Below, piece by piece: positions 37,301-49,798 of a DNA stretch of 64,000 bases (positions within the stretch are counted from its first letter, which is position 1; every line of letters begins with the position of its first letter). Made by a program: the position numbers and the translations under genes. This stretch comes from Ophthalmolycus amberensis (lineage: Eukaryota > Chordata > Actinopteri > Perciformes > Zoarcidae): assembly GCA_024529925.1 (NCBI GenBank), contig JAFEUB010000736.1, forward strand, positions 1,190,501 to 1,254,500, given 5' to 3'. The notes beneath the pieces are model-generated. The model was not told the origin of the DNA and did no database searches. It was given only the letters and a program-made list of their open reading frames with translations.

Positions 37301-38199
37301 TCAGTTTTGTATGACTCAATATGATTTTACCGGTTGCAGATTAGTTTCAAACCACTGAGGATAATCAATCAGCCTGCTTATGAGTCTCCAACAAAAAGGC
37401 TTTTGTTTGATGAGCAGTCATGCTGACTGAATAAACATGATGTGTTTATAACTATTTGTGCAAAAATAAAGTGTGTAACTTACAGCTCCATTGCCTGAAT
37501 AGCAAACATGAATTCAAGAAACAGCCCTAAGGATGATTTTAAAGCTGTATGGCTGCTCAAAGGACAGTTTAAGTACAGCTGGCATATAACTTACACACAT
37601 TTTAACAAGGGCAATAATGATGGCGACAATAGTGATAATGTCTCAATTTCACTTTGGGCACCATTTTAACAATATCTAAAATGTTGATTTAAAAACCTAT
37701 ATCATAATGAACCACAGGCAATGAGTTATGTCTACTAAATCAGAATAAGGGAAGGGCAATTTTAAGGCGTTTAATATATTATTACAAATTAATACTCAAG
37801 AATGAATTCATTGAGACAGAATTAATGTCTGTTTTGGTTTTGAAAATGAAGTTATATAACTATAAAATAGCTCAACACTCACAATGATGTCTCTCATGGG
37901 TTTATAGGCCCAATTAAGGTCAGTCATTTTACCTCTGATGGGCCTTTATGAAAGTACACAAAAATGTACAATTTAAACTATTAAAAAAATACTCAAGAGC
38001 GTGAACGAGGGTGTAATGTCTTCCCCAACATAGACAGTGGGTGGATTTTGATGAAATAAGGAATTTAGGCCAGACAATCAATCAAACGTTGCGTCCCCCT
38101 CTCTCTCCTTTGAAGTCTTCAACCTTTAACAAAACATCGTTTTGTACATATTTTAATTTTTAGACTTTTTAAATTTTGACTGTTAAAACGGTCATTAAT
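34305..38199. other. sbk3 upstream and intergenic region
   Basis: About 3.9 kb. The first 150 bases should hold the sbk3 5' leader. Positions 35311-35652 contain overlapping open frames of unknown meaning. A 16-base perfect palindrome is at 35740-35755. From 36 kb on the DNA is AT-rich with no gene seen. Confidence 0.55.
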
Positions 38200-38320
38200 T
38201 ATTCATGAATATTTTACTACCATCACAGCAAAACAAAGCTACAGGGGGTGCGGTCTTTTCTGTAGTCGAGAACGGAAGCGGAAATTCGGCCATCTCCTCG
38301 TACATTCAAGCTACAACAGG
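38200..38320 (+). promoter_or_regulatory. Candidate epn1 promoter and non-coding exon 1
   Basis: The sequence changes here from AT-rich to more balanced, with ETS-like CGGAAG (about 38274) and GCGGAAAT. A plausible donor, ACAGG|GTCAGT, lies at 38320/38321. Epsin genes commonly start with an untranslated exon, and the first coding exon of epn1 opens with 33 untranslated bases after its acceptor at 41316. The link between the two is inferred only. A second possible donor is GTGAGT at 38608. Confidence 0.35.
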
Positions 38321-41316
38321 GTCAGTACACATTAGATTGGATTTTTTTATTGTGGTGTGTCGTCAGTATTTCTTGACCTTTGGGCTTTTGGTTTCAATGT
38401 GTACATCCAACTCTGTCCAAAAGCAGGACGTGTCCTTGTTAGAGCGTGTACAGTTTAGCAGTCCTGGTGCGAACTAACCAGCAGGAGCTAGCTAGCTCTC
38501 TGCTAGCTTGCTAGCGAATCTTTTCTAGCAGCAACAAGAGAGCAGCAAGTCATTTCTTTTACCAGTCAAACTGGCAGGTTAAACCCTAACGTCTGTTTAT
38601 AATAGGTGTGAGTCGATGTTGTGACGAGAATATTAGATTTAATTTCACGTTAGTTTGTCTGCCAGTTCGTACCCAGCTACACCCTCCTGTACGTCTCTTC
38701 ATACTTTACCCAGACTTTACTCCAAACCTCTGGTGTCAAAGTGCTAGCCAACTGTTTCGATTAGCTTATGTGAGAATTGGAGAGTTCTACTGCTAAGTGG
38801 CTAATGTAAGCTGACAGTACCAGATGATAACGTGTGATGGCTAATTAGCTTTAGTAATTGCTCGTAAAAACTTGTCTCTCCGCATACAAATTTTCTGACA
38901 GCTGTGTATAATGTCAGGGTACCCATTGGCTCTGTGTGTGTGACACCCAACGTACGTTACCGGGTTGCTAGTTAGCTAGCATAACATCAGTTGACTGATT
39001 TCTTAATGTTAACTTACATTACGTTAGCTAACTCGGTAACGTTGGGTTTGACATGGAACGTTAACGTTATCTGTTTGTGCAAACAGGGCGTGGGTTTAAC
39101 ATCAACTGCATGCAAGTGATAGGGGGGATAAGTTCGCTTAGCTTTAGTGACAACTCTCAGCCTTGTTGCTTATCTATGCAAAGCTACACATTATAACACA
39201 GGCGTGTCTGTGATTTCTTGGTACTTGATAATCTATTTAGCTGTCTGCTGATCTAAGTGAGGCCTCTGTCAGTCACACTAGCTACACGATAAAGTGATTG
39301 TGTACTTGTGTCCCTCAGGTGTTTCAGAGCAGCAGAAATTGAACTTCGTTAATTAAACCACCTGATGTTTGTCACAGATTGTGGAGATATTTGAGACAAC
39401 CTGAGATACAAAGGGCATGGTATGTTCCTTTATCAAAGATTAGTTGATGTGTCTGAACTTTGATACAGAGCTCCAGGAGTCTCTGGACTGACTTTTGCAA
39501 TAGTTGCCTTATGTTCAGTTATGCAACATGGTCTCCTATTTGTCAGACCTACAAATCTAAACACTGACATGCTATGCTGTATATGTCGAGTTTCTTTAAT
39601 ACACTTTAAAAGTATACAGCACAGTTGTCTTAGTACAGCATATTTGTCATATGTCTGATTTACCAAAGTATATTTACAAACTGAACCAATAGTAATTTCC
39701 AAATGCATAGATTCTCTAAACATTTGGATTCTTGTTATTAAATTAATTTACTTTTTGAAATTGAAAGCAGTACACAGGCATAAAGTAAGTTAGAGTTTAT
39801 TTAAATCTATGAGAATCGGGTCTAAAGTACGTTGCTTTTTACATTGCTACGACCACAATGAACTCGCTGAAGTTTTAAAATAATTTTTGTGAGGAAATTG
39901 AAATAGTTGTCAGTGAAAGGATGCATGTGGTCAGCGACAATGAGTAAGCCTGCTGTGTAAGCAATCAAATACAAACAATGCTCACGGAGGGATCCAATAT
40001 TGTGCCACGAAATCGTTCATCCGCATGCCGTGACACCACTACCAGCAGCACACAGGACTCCATGATGTAAATGTCACATTCAGATCCTGCTACCAGAACC
40101 CATCGCTCATTGCACAAGACAATGTTTCTTTCCCCACTTGTTTATCATCCAGTTTCTGCTTATAACATGCTCACTCTACACACAACCTCTTGTTGAAAGC
40201 TAATAGAAGTCATGTAGGTGTAACGGGAGCTTGAACTGTATGTTCTGAGATGCGTTTGCATGTATTGTCTTGTGAAGTTCATATTCGCATAATATCTATT
40301 GGCATAAAAAGTCTGTAGTGTTGTGACCCGTGTCTTTATCCACACTGTTGGAGTGTTCTAGTAATTAATTCTATCAACTTAATCAACTTAATATTACATC
40401 CAGGTCATATGAGTTCAAGATGTGTTATCAATCTAATTATACGGAATTTTATCATCTGAAATGAAGTAAATGGAACCATGTTTATATCTTATTCCCGCTG
40501 TGACATTATAGTTATTTTCTGAAGTTTGAGAAGCGACACAATTATTATTTGTTCAGGAAGAGTCTTAACCTTTATACTTAAGAGACTAGAAAGGGCTTCA
40601 TGACTTGACTTTGATAAGTAAGATGAAGTATATAACTAATATGTTGTATCTGAGACTATTAGGCATGTGGATCAGCAACAGGTCATGTGATTCTGTTGCT
40701 GACTATCTGCTTTGTCCTTATTTTCTAATGCTTGTGTTAGAATTAGACCTAGTATTAGGTTTGAGCCTGTTCTTGTCTATTTGTTGTGATTTAGCAGTGA
40801 TCTTTCAGTGCGTTTCGGGGTTCTTTGTTAATGTTCATCTCAATCTTGCTCCATAGTTTTCATCTCCCTGCGCCTGAGGGTTTTGGGACCCAATGTTGCC
40901 ACTGGAAGAAACAGACAAACTGAGAACTAGCACTCCGTGAATGAGTGGCACACAAGTCAGAAAACCACAAGCCACCGAGAGGCGCGACCTGTATTCTGCA
41001 TCGTTCTTGTGTAACAGGTGTTTGTGACGCCGTCTCTCTTCCCCTGTTCAAACCAGCAGTCACATTTCACAATGATCTCTTTCACACACTGATTGTTCTT
41101 CTCAAGGTCTCTCATCCAGGCTCTTTCCCTCGCATACATCTTCTCTAGTCTTTTGAACTTTTTGTCTTAATGCACTTTTTCTTGGTCGTTTTGACTGTTT
41201 TTAGAGTTTTTTTTTCATTTTGTCTTTGTTTAAAATACCAATGTTCTTTGCCTCGTGTCGCTGTTTGTTTTGCCCTAACTATATTTTACGACCCTTCTTC
41301 TTCTTCTGTTGTTCAG
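38321..41316 (+). other. Presumed epn1 5' intron
   Basis: About 3 kb without a recognisable gene. Near 38485-38515 and 38970-39060 the motifs GCTAGC and TTAGCTAA recur. No reading frame here matches a known family. Confidence 0.5.
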
Positions 41317-41349
41317 ATTGCAACTGAAACCGACGGCCAGACCGTTGCC

Positions 41350-44300
41350 ATGTCGACCTCATCGCTACGGCGACAAGTAAAGAACATCGTCCACAACTAT
41401 TCAGAGGCTGAAATCAAGGTTGTGTTTCCTTCTGCTTATCTGGCTTTTCTTCTTCTTCTCCTCTTTTTCTTTTCTTTTCTTACACCCACACACCCCATAT
41501 GGCTTAAATGTCTGCTTAGCACATACTGTATGACACAACGTAGCTGCTGATAATCTAATATTAATTGGAAGCCACCTCCTCACTTTTTCCCCTGGTTAAC
41601 CATAATGAGCTAAATCTACTCATTATCTGTTAATTCGGGTTGCCTCTCTCTCCGGCTTGTGTCATTATTGAGTTTGCATGGCTACTCAGAACATTGCGGA
41701 CCATATCAAATGTCACAAAGTATCAGCCCGAAATTATTCTCATCACAGACATGTTGGATGGAGGATGATTTGAAGTTTGTCCCTTCCCCGTGTTGGCGTC
41801 CAGGTTAGAGAGGCGACATCCAATGACCCGTGGGGCCCCAGCAGCTCTCTGATGTCAGAGATCGCTGATCTGACATACAATGTTGTGGCCTTCTCGGAAA
41901 TCATGAGCATGGTGTGGAAGCGCCTCAATGACCACGGCAAGAACTGGAGACATGTGTACAAGGTTTGTGTTTGAAGTTGGGAATAAATGTTGTGCAACAC
42001 TTCACCCGTCGCTGAGGATGCAGGATGATGACGATGATGCTCCAGAAGTATCTTAAATGTCGCTTTACTGCCAACTACAGAGTAAACTATTGAGTGTTTA
42101 ATGTATATGTGTAGGAAATGAGATGGATGTGGATTCTAACAGCCCACAAACTGCTTTAATATTTGCATTTCCACTACTTGGTTATCCAGACCTTTTCTAC
42201 AGTTGGTCATTGGTTGTGATCTATATTCCCACCAGGCTATGACTCTTATGGAGTACCTGATCAAGACCGGTTCAGAACGTGTTGCCCAACAGTGCCGAGA
42301 GAACATATACGCAGTCCAGACGCTCAAGGACTTTCAGTTCATAGACAGGGACGGCAAAGACCAGGTACAAAGAACACACCCATGTCCACAAAGCTGCACA
42401 GAAAAAGTGATTAGCGAGTAAGGTCCACTTTTGTGGAATGCAGGCGCGCTTTGTCAAACATGCCACTTCTGAGTCATTCAAGGACATTTTACAATGCGGT
42501 GCAAACAAAGCCAGCCGGTAAAGCTTTTATCGGTTGTTAACCGTTAACAAACTGTTACACTAACAATAAGGCGTGCAGGGTAAAAACAGCATTAGTCATT
42601 TAAATTCATTATGTTGATATAATATTTACTTTTTAAAAAACTGCTGCATGTGATTGTGTGCCGATACCTGTGTTTTTTCAGGGGGTGAACGTGCGAGAGA
42701 AAGCCAAACAGCTGGTGACGCTGCTGAAAGATGAAGAGAGACTAAGAGAGGAGAGGATCCACGCCCTCAAAACCAAAGAGAAGATGGCACAGACCTCCAG
42801 CGGTGAGATTGGTACTTAAAATAGATGTTTTAAAAGATTCAACCAATGCCCAAAGTTACAATAGTACACCCTGAGAGAAAGGTGGGCTCACAGTAGCATA
42901 AAAGGCCATTAGCTCCAAGTGGCTGATGGCCTAATACAAGCTCTCATCCGCGCATATGCTTTTTTTTTGTTTCTGCCCCAGCCTCCTCAGCTCCCTCAGC
43001 ACCCAGCCTGGGGGGCAGCCTGTCAGTGGGCTCCCACTCTGGAGGGGCAGACCCTGAGCAGGCTTGGCCACAGAGCACCGGGGAGGAAGACCTGCAGCTC
43101 CAGCTGGCCTTAGCCATGAGTAAAGAGGAGGCAGAGCAGGTAACACAAAGCAGCATATTCAAGACAAGCACAGCTACTTAATGCTCTCGTAAGATAAGCT
43201 TTAAAGCATAACTGTAACTAACTACAGCTAAGTTTGCAGTTTGTACAGTCATGTGGGACCGCCTGTGTACACGGAGGGATGTTACTGATATTATTCTCGA
43301 CATACATCTAGCTTTGCTCTCACCGTGTCATGCCTGACCTCCCCCAGACTAGCAAGGACCCTCTGGAGGATGCAGAGGTCAGCTATGCAATCACACTCAG
43401 CAAAGAGATGCAACAAAAGGTCAGGGGCAGAGAGTGTGCCCTGCTGACTGGCCCTCCAGTCATCAGCTATCTGTCTTTCTGTCAATTGGAATTTCTCAAA
43501 CACACATCACGCATCGATCAATCAATTAAGCTACGCTCATATTTGTCATGTGTCGTCTCAGACTGCAGTAACTTGTTTGAGATCATTTACTTTGGTGTAG
43601 TGTCACTTTCCATGATGGAGTTTTCACTCGTAAAACATCAATCAAATCCATGTCGAAAGTGAACACCCGAAGAATTGATTAACGCTAATTGGATAACTGA
43701 GATTGCATGGCATTGGCAAATATTCATCCTAATTGACTAAATTCCACACTGCTTGTTTTGTAAGCATTGATTCTTCTTTGCTTCCTGTCCTCTCTGATAG
43801 CATGCATTCAGCTGTAGTCTTGATTTGAACATGCACTCTTTCCTTCCACCCGTCTCCTGCTGTTGTCACCTCCTCGTACCGGGTTCCCCGAGTGCAAACC
43901 GTGTTCGCCTGTTGTATGCAAGTGATCAACTACTCCTGCACATACTCCACCACTTTAAAGGTTGATGCCATTGTTATTGTTGCCGAGTGGCACGATGCGC
44001 AAGACTTGATTTCTGTAGCAGAGATGGCCGTCTCCTCATGGATAAGTCGGTGTTTTGCTGTTTTCATAGGCGACCCTCCTTATGAGAGGTAGGATAAACG
44101 GTGGTATTTGGTAGGGATGTCCTGGGGCGATCTGCAAGAGGTGATCGAGGCCTTTTTCTTTTAATGGATTCAATTCCACTCCTTTTCTTTATTGTAACTT
44201 TCTGTGCTCGACTGGGTTTAGCTAAGTCACTGGTACTTTTTCCTAACCCACAGCATTATGAGCAAGTGAACCACGAGGAGCACAAACAGATTAAGATCAG

Positions 44301-47300
44301 CCAAATAGCATGTCAGCAAGTGAACTAACCACAGCTGCTTTGTAGCTGTCCCCGCCCCTACAGTGGTGCTGTTGGTTGAAACGGCATTTAAACCTCAGTA
44401 TTCAGTTTGTGATGGTTCAGATCCTATCCATGTCTAAACCTCGCCACAACACTTCTACAGCTCAGTTTTATTTTGGGTAGCCATGTCACCGCAGTTCTGG
44501 ATCAGCTCATTTTCTTTGAAGTGAGCATCATCTGATTTGAACATGTTTTGTGGAAAACTGAAAATTTCAAACTCATAAATAATGCCGTGATTGGTTGATT
44601 TCTCTTCATTTTCCATTGACTGAAGACGATGATTTGAAGATCAGGTTTTCAGTTTCCCCTCCCAACAATTCAGACTTAAATCGTGGAGTTGTAAACTGAT
44701 CCTAAATCTGTACCTGTGGTGTGCTTTCCGAGGTTGTGTGTCTCAGGTTGCTGACATCAGTATGTCTGATTGGCAGGAAGAGCGACTGCGTAGAGGTGAT
44801 GACCTGAGACTGCAGATGGCCCTCGAGGAGAGCAGGAGGGCGAAAGCTAAGCCTGAGGAGGTATGTGTGGAATAATAATATAATAATAATAACGGCAGTG
44901 GTAATATTCATAACGACAGCATGTTCAGTTGAATAGACAAAGGAGCACACGTACCATCCGTATTACAGACATTGCCAATGTGGAAGATATCACAATCACT
45001 CGTCAATGTGTAAAAGCTGTCCTCATTTAAATATCCTGCCCAACGGGTGAGCTATATTCTGATTGCCTGTATCCTTTTTGGGGTTTGATACTGATTTCAA
45101 CTTTTTGTTTTAAATTTCGTCAAACTTTAAGATTCTTGAACTGGCATGATAAACTAGCTTAGTTCAGTCTTAATCTAGGGCTTGAAATATCTGCAGAAAC
45201 AAACGTCTCTGTGATGCTGATTGCCCTCAAACCTTAAAAATGAGTGTTTGTGACTTTAAACATGTCTACATACTGCAGAACAAAATCATATAAATCTTGT
45301 GGCAGTTTTGTCAACATTGACACTGCACAGACAAGGAACCAAGAATGTATTGTCAGAAGTTCAATCTTATTTCTTTTAGTATCTATTTGAAGTATGCATG
45401 TCTGGTCTGCAATTCTCTGTCTCCTTCTAATTCTCTGATTTGTGAATTTCCTAAATACCGCTGTAGGAACATTAGTCCACAATATATTCTCTTTCGCAGG
45501 GGGCTCTGATGGAACTGAGTGCCGCGGACCCCTGGGGGGCCTCCGGTGCCGCCGCCGCCGCCACTGTGTGCTCTGCCGGCCCTTCGCCTCCCCCGACAGT
45601 TCCTGCCCATGCTGCCTCAGGTCCGTGGGGCGCAGCCCCCGCAGACCCGTGGGGCGTAGCGTCACCCACATCTCCTACAAGTTCTGACCCCTGGGGTGGG
45701 GGAGCCCCACCCGCTATAGCCCCTCCCCCGGACCCCTGGGGAGAGACGTCCAACCGGGTTAACAACGTCGACCCCTGGGGCAGCTCGGGTAAGCAGCTAC
45801 AACAACACTGGTCGCACATCAACCCTGTAGCCGGGCAGGTTTGTGGGAATCAAAGCAGAAGTGTGTCCTGCTCTGATGATCAAAGAGGATGTGAAGACCT
45901 CTCGACCTTTACTCCTCTTCACGCCACCGTTCCATTTCCTGTCATGTTCCATTTTCTCTCATGTCACCATGCTGTCGTATCTTACACACTCGCGTGCTTT
46001 CAGTGTGTGACGAGGAAAGCAAGCATGCTAAATCCATTCTCCCTCTGTGTCTAAAGCAGGGATTTGTATCCTCTTGTTTCTACTCAGGACTGACTGGCTG
46101 TGTCTCAACCACAGCGGTCTCTTCTCTCACCCTTTTGTGCCTTTTTCATGAATGGGGAAGCTGCTTATCATCTCTCCTTTACCTCCACTGAGCTTCAGAT
46201 ATTGAGTGGGTGACAGTAACATGGTGGACAGCTACAGAACAATCTGCTCTCACCTGTCCTTGTCAAGTTAGTGGGACCGCAGAGGTCAAGGAGAGAAACA
46301 CCAGTGTTGGAACCCAGCCCAGCTCCCTACTTTGTTGTGGATTGTAAATGTACGGTGTGGTGTTAACCCTCCCCTTCCCCTGCGTCTCCTCCTCCCCTCC
46401 CCTCCCCTGTAGCTGTGACCCCCCCCAGTGCCGACCCCTGGGGTCCCCCAGTGCCACCCAGCACGTCCTCCTCGGGGGGGCCAGTAGACCCCTGGGCAAG
46501 GGACGGGCCTGTCCTTGTCTCTGGCCCTATCACCTCCGACATCTGGAGTGGCACCGCCAAACACACAAATGGCACAGGTACATTCACACTTAAAGCTACA
46601 CAGACCCAAAAACACTGAGGTACTGGTACACACTTAAAAAAAAAAAAAATCACACGCAGATTTTCAATCGCATGCACACAACAGTTGTCTTGTCCTACAT
46701 TTCATCCTCGTCTAGCATCTGTTGTAATGCAGTTCTATATTGTGTCTTTTTGTATTATGATTTACTGTTTCTATTCACCCTCCTCTTCCTCCTCAGGAGA
46801 CCCAGATCGACGAGGGTCCCCAGCAGCAGGCTATGACAGCACAGGCTCACCTGTGGCCTTTGACCTCTCATCTCTTGGTCCTTCACTTCCTGTTCGTAAG
46901 ACTCCCGAGTCCTTCCTCGGCCCCAACGCAGCGCTGGTGGATCTGGATTCCCTGTTGTCGTCTAAACCCAAACCCAAACCGCCGCCGCCTCCTTCCATCA
47001 TCTCGTCCTCTTCTGCACACAACCCCTTCCTCCAGAACACAGGTTAGTGACAGCTGTCGTGAAGATCTAATTAAATGTCTCGTACCACAATGCACTGCCA
47101 TTAACTAGTATGGAGAGTTTGGCTAAAACAAACAGGGTTCTTCCGAACACACCAAAGCAAACAATTAACAGACAAACGACGACAACAATGTTGGAGACAA
47201 ACTATACTCACGTTTTCTGGCGCAGCAGCAAAGTGTTGTTAATAGTTGTCATGTGGCTGTCCTCGGCCTGTACCATACACCACGAGTGCTCAGAGGCATA

Positions 47301-48013
47301 TTTCACTCAAACACAAATCACATTCATGGCTCCTACAGTCATATTCAGCTTACAGTCTCATAAATATTCACACTTTAGAAGTGTAAACTAATAAATGTTT
47401 TTAGCATTTTGATTATCAGAATATTTTGTGATTAATCTTCGGTTTGTTAACGAATCAATTAACCGACATGTTGTTGTTTCCAGATCTGAAAACATTGACG
47501 GAGAGAGATAAAATAGATAAAATCTGTTGAACATAATGTAGTGGCAGATATCAAAAGACTTTTGTTTTGCCTAACTGTCACCTCCGACTCTCAGGCTCAT
47601 CTCCCGCTCCTGGCATGGCAGTGACTCCAGGCAGCACCATTTCCAGTCGGGGGGTTTCTCCAACACCGGCCTCCTCCAACCCTTTCGGCGTGGCTCCACC
47701 CATGACCTCCATCTCACCTCATCCCTCATCACTTGGCCTGAGCGGCCTCCGCTCCAGTCCCGTGCCTCCCAACCCCATGCTGGGCATGGTGCAACCAGGA
47801 ATGGGCCTGGGGCCAATGAGTGTGGGTATGGGGGGAATGGGCCTGGGCATGATGCAGTCCAGCTCCATGGGCATGCCCTACAGCGGGCTCTCACCAATGG
47901 GCCCCCAGGGCTCAGCTATGTTGGGGCCCGCAGCACCTCCTCAGCTGATTTTGGGTGGGCCCACTGGAACAGGAGGAACGACGGGAGCGAGCACCAACCC
48001 TTTTCTCCTTTGA
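41350..48013 (+). CDS. epn1: Epsin 1, endocytic adaptor with ENTH domain
   Basis: Eleven coding exons: 41350-41418, 41804-41962, 42236-42364, 42682-42802, 42982-43139, 43348-43419, 44777-44860, 45500-45788, 46413-46577, 46797-47042, 47595-48013, giving 636 residues in phase. Epsin binds PI(4,5)P2, clathrin, AP-2, EH-domain proteins and ubiquitinated cargo at coated pits. The ENTH domain (about 12-144) is nearly identical to human: MSTSSLRRQVKNIVHNYSEA, NDPWGPSSSLMSEIADLTYN. Three ubiquitin-interacting motifs follow near 194-210, 216-233 and 243-259; the middle one is divergent (EVSYAITLSKE). LMELS and LVDLDSLLS look like clathrin boxes. Seven DPW motifs lie between about 270 and 390. Three NPF motifs (NPFLQ, NPFGV, terminal NPFLL) bind EH domains. 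KTPESFLGPNAALVDLDSL matches human EPN1. A Gly/Met-rich stretch precedes the end. An acceptor at 41316 joins a non-coding leader. Confidence 0.97.
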
Positions 48014-49518
48014 GGAAGTGTCACCACTACTCTGCTCACCCGTTTCAACCTCCTCTGTCGTACCTGCTGCCCCCCTCAACACAATTTGTGTCCAAAAAGA
48101 AAAAAACGTGTACATCTCTATATTTAAAGAAAAAAAGAAAAAAGAAAAAATTCAGTTTATCTTTTCCCTAAAAAGCACTATTTTATTTCAGAATAATTTA
48201 CCACATTTCGTTCCTTTCATTTCAGTATGGGTTGTTTGTGGGCGGGAAATAGAAATCTATTTATTTTGTTTTAATCTTGTTCTGTATCGTATCTTCATGT
48301 CGTGTTTGTTTCAGTCCTATCTTGAGATGAAGGTAAGTCTGTGAGAGCAGGAGGCTTCTTTAATAGTGTCACGCTACTCTGTTGTCATATTACTGCACTG
48401 AGAGAGAGAGAGAGGTGGAGGGAGACGGGACATAGCCACTAACAAACTGAACAGAGAAACTGTACCCGCCTCTTCCTCTTCTCTGCCTCTGGAATGAAGA
48501 CGAACACTGAATCACTGAAATGAAACGAGTGCATGAAGGATCATTTTGACTCCAGACGGACTGAAAAACCTGCATTAACCTTTCAGGCACCATGTGGTCA
48601 AATCGTTTTGACTATTTCACTTTTAATTTAATTTAATGTTGAAATGAATTAATTCTTTTCCAATTTCTTTTGGGAACTAATAAACAAGGAAAATCACACG
48701 ATGATGCCATTTAAATCAAATGCCTATTTTTTTTTTCCGTTATTATTGTAGAAAACTAAAAAGAGCGCTGATGTGTGTGGTCTGTGTGTTTGTTGAATGT
48801 GTGTGTTTGCAGAAATGTGCGAATGAGACTATGAATGCTTATTTGTGAGAATGCAATAGTGCAAATGCCTGTTTCTGTGTAAATCTATCAATGTCTCCAA
48901 TTTTCTCCTGTGTCAGACCTTATTTCAGTGACTCGGAAAGGAAGAAATGACATCCATTTTTGTTTTTAAAACTTGTCACTTGTATAAATACTATGTAATG
49001 TTGGGATTTCAAATGAGGTATTGTAAGGGTCACACATTTCTCTGCCAATCATGTTTCACAATATATTTAGTTTTGTTAATGAGAAGCATTAGTTTTTTCC
49101 AATCACATTTCAAATGGGATCTCTGGTGTCCAGGTGTCCCAGAGCACCACTGTCCACTTGTTTCATCTCTCGTTCCTTCAGGGAGGAGGAAAAAAAAGAC
49201 AATTGTTTCAACAAATGAAAGGAAAAAAAAAAAAATGGGACTTGACGACATGCTCCATGCTGTTCTTTTAATTTAGTTTGATGAATTTATTGTTATTTTA
49301 TATCAACAACAAAAAAATATCTCTTATCGGGTAAGGTTGAATTTTGTGTGGTGATGACTGTGAACATTCACATTTGAGAAGTAAAATGGAAAAAAATCAA
49401 AAGGAATTTATGAAATAAAACAAAAACACAGGGTGTGCGTTTGGCTTGGTTCATGCTTGCTCTGTAGGTAATGTCTAAATCACATATGTTTCTGTTAATG
49501 TGACAAATAATTTTACAC

Positions 49519-49524
49519 TTTATT
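49519..49524 (-). terminator. Candidate foxj2 polyadenylation signal
   Basis: TTTATT on the plus strand reads AATAAA on the minus strand, about 275 bases past the foxj2 stop. It lies inside the inferred epn1 3' untranslated region. Confidence 0.45.
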
Positions 49525-49610
49525 TTCTTTTGTGAACATGTTTATGAATCTAACACCCTGCCAATTACCTGCAGAAGAAAAGCTAAACGTTATTATGGCG
49601 TATGAATTTG

Positions 49611-49616
49611 AATAAA
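49611..49616 (+). terminator. epn1 polyadenylation signal
   Basis: AATAAA about 1.6 kb past the epn1 stop, followed by T/G-rich sequence. Another AATAAA near 49412 is possible. The interval 48014-49610 looks like an AT-rich 3' untranslated region with A-rich and GA-repeat tracts, and I see no other gene in it. Confidence 0.5.
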
Positions 49617-49798
49617 GGTGAAAACTTGAACATCTTTTTCCACCTTGTAATACAGCGTTCAGTCATTTGTGACCAACTTGATCCCAAACTGTCTCTCTGA
49701 GAAGCTCCAAGTGATGCAGCCTCCGCATAGTTTAGTGAAGACGCCACATTTCTCTGAAAAGTTCTGTCGTAATCATTTCTCCACGCAGGCGACGCGGG

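Noticed and set aside
44255..44327. Possible extra epn1 exon (HYEQVNHEEHKQ) after a CAG
   Set aside because: There is no GT donor in the right place and the frame runs to a stop. Exons 43348-43419 and 44777-44860 join in phase without it.
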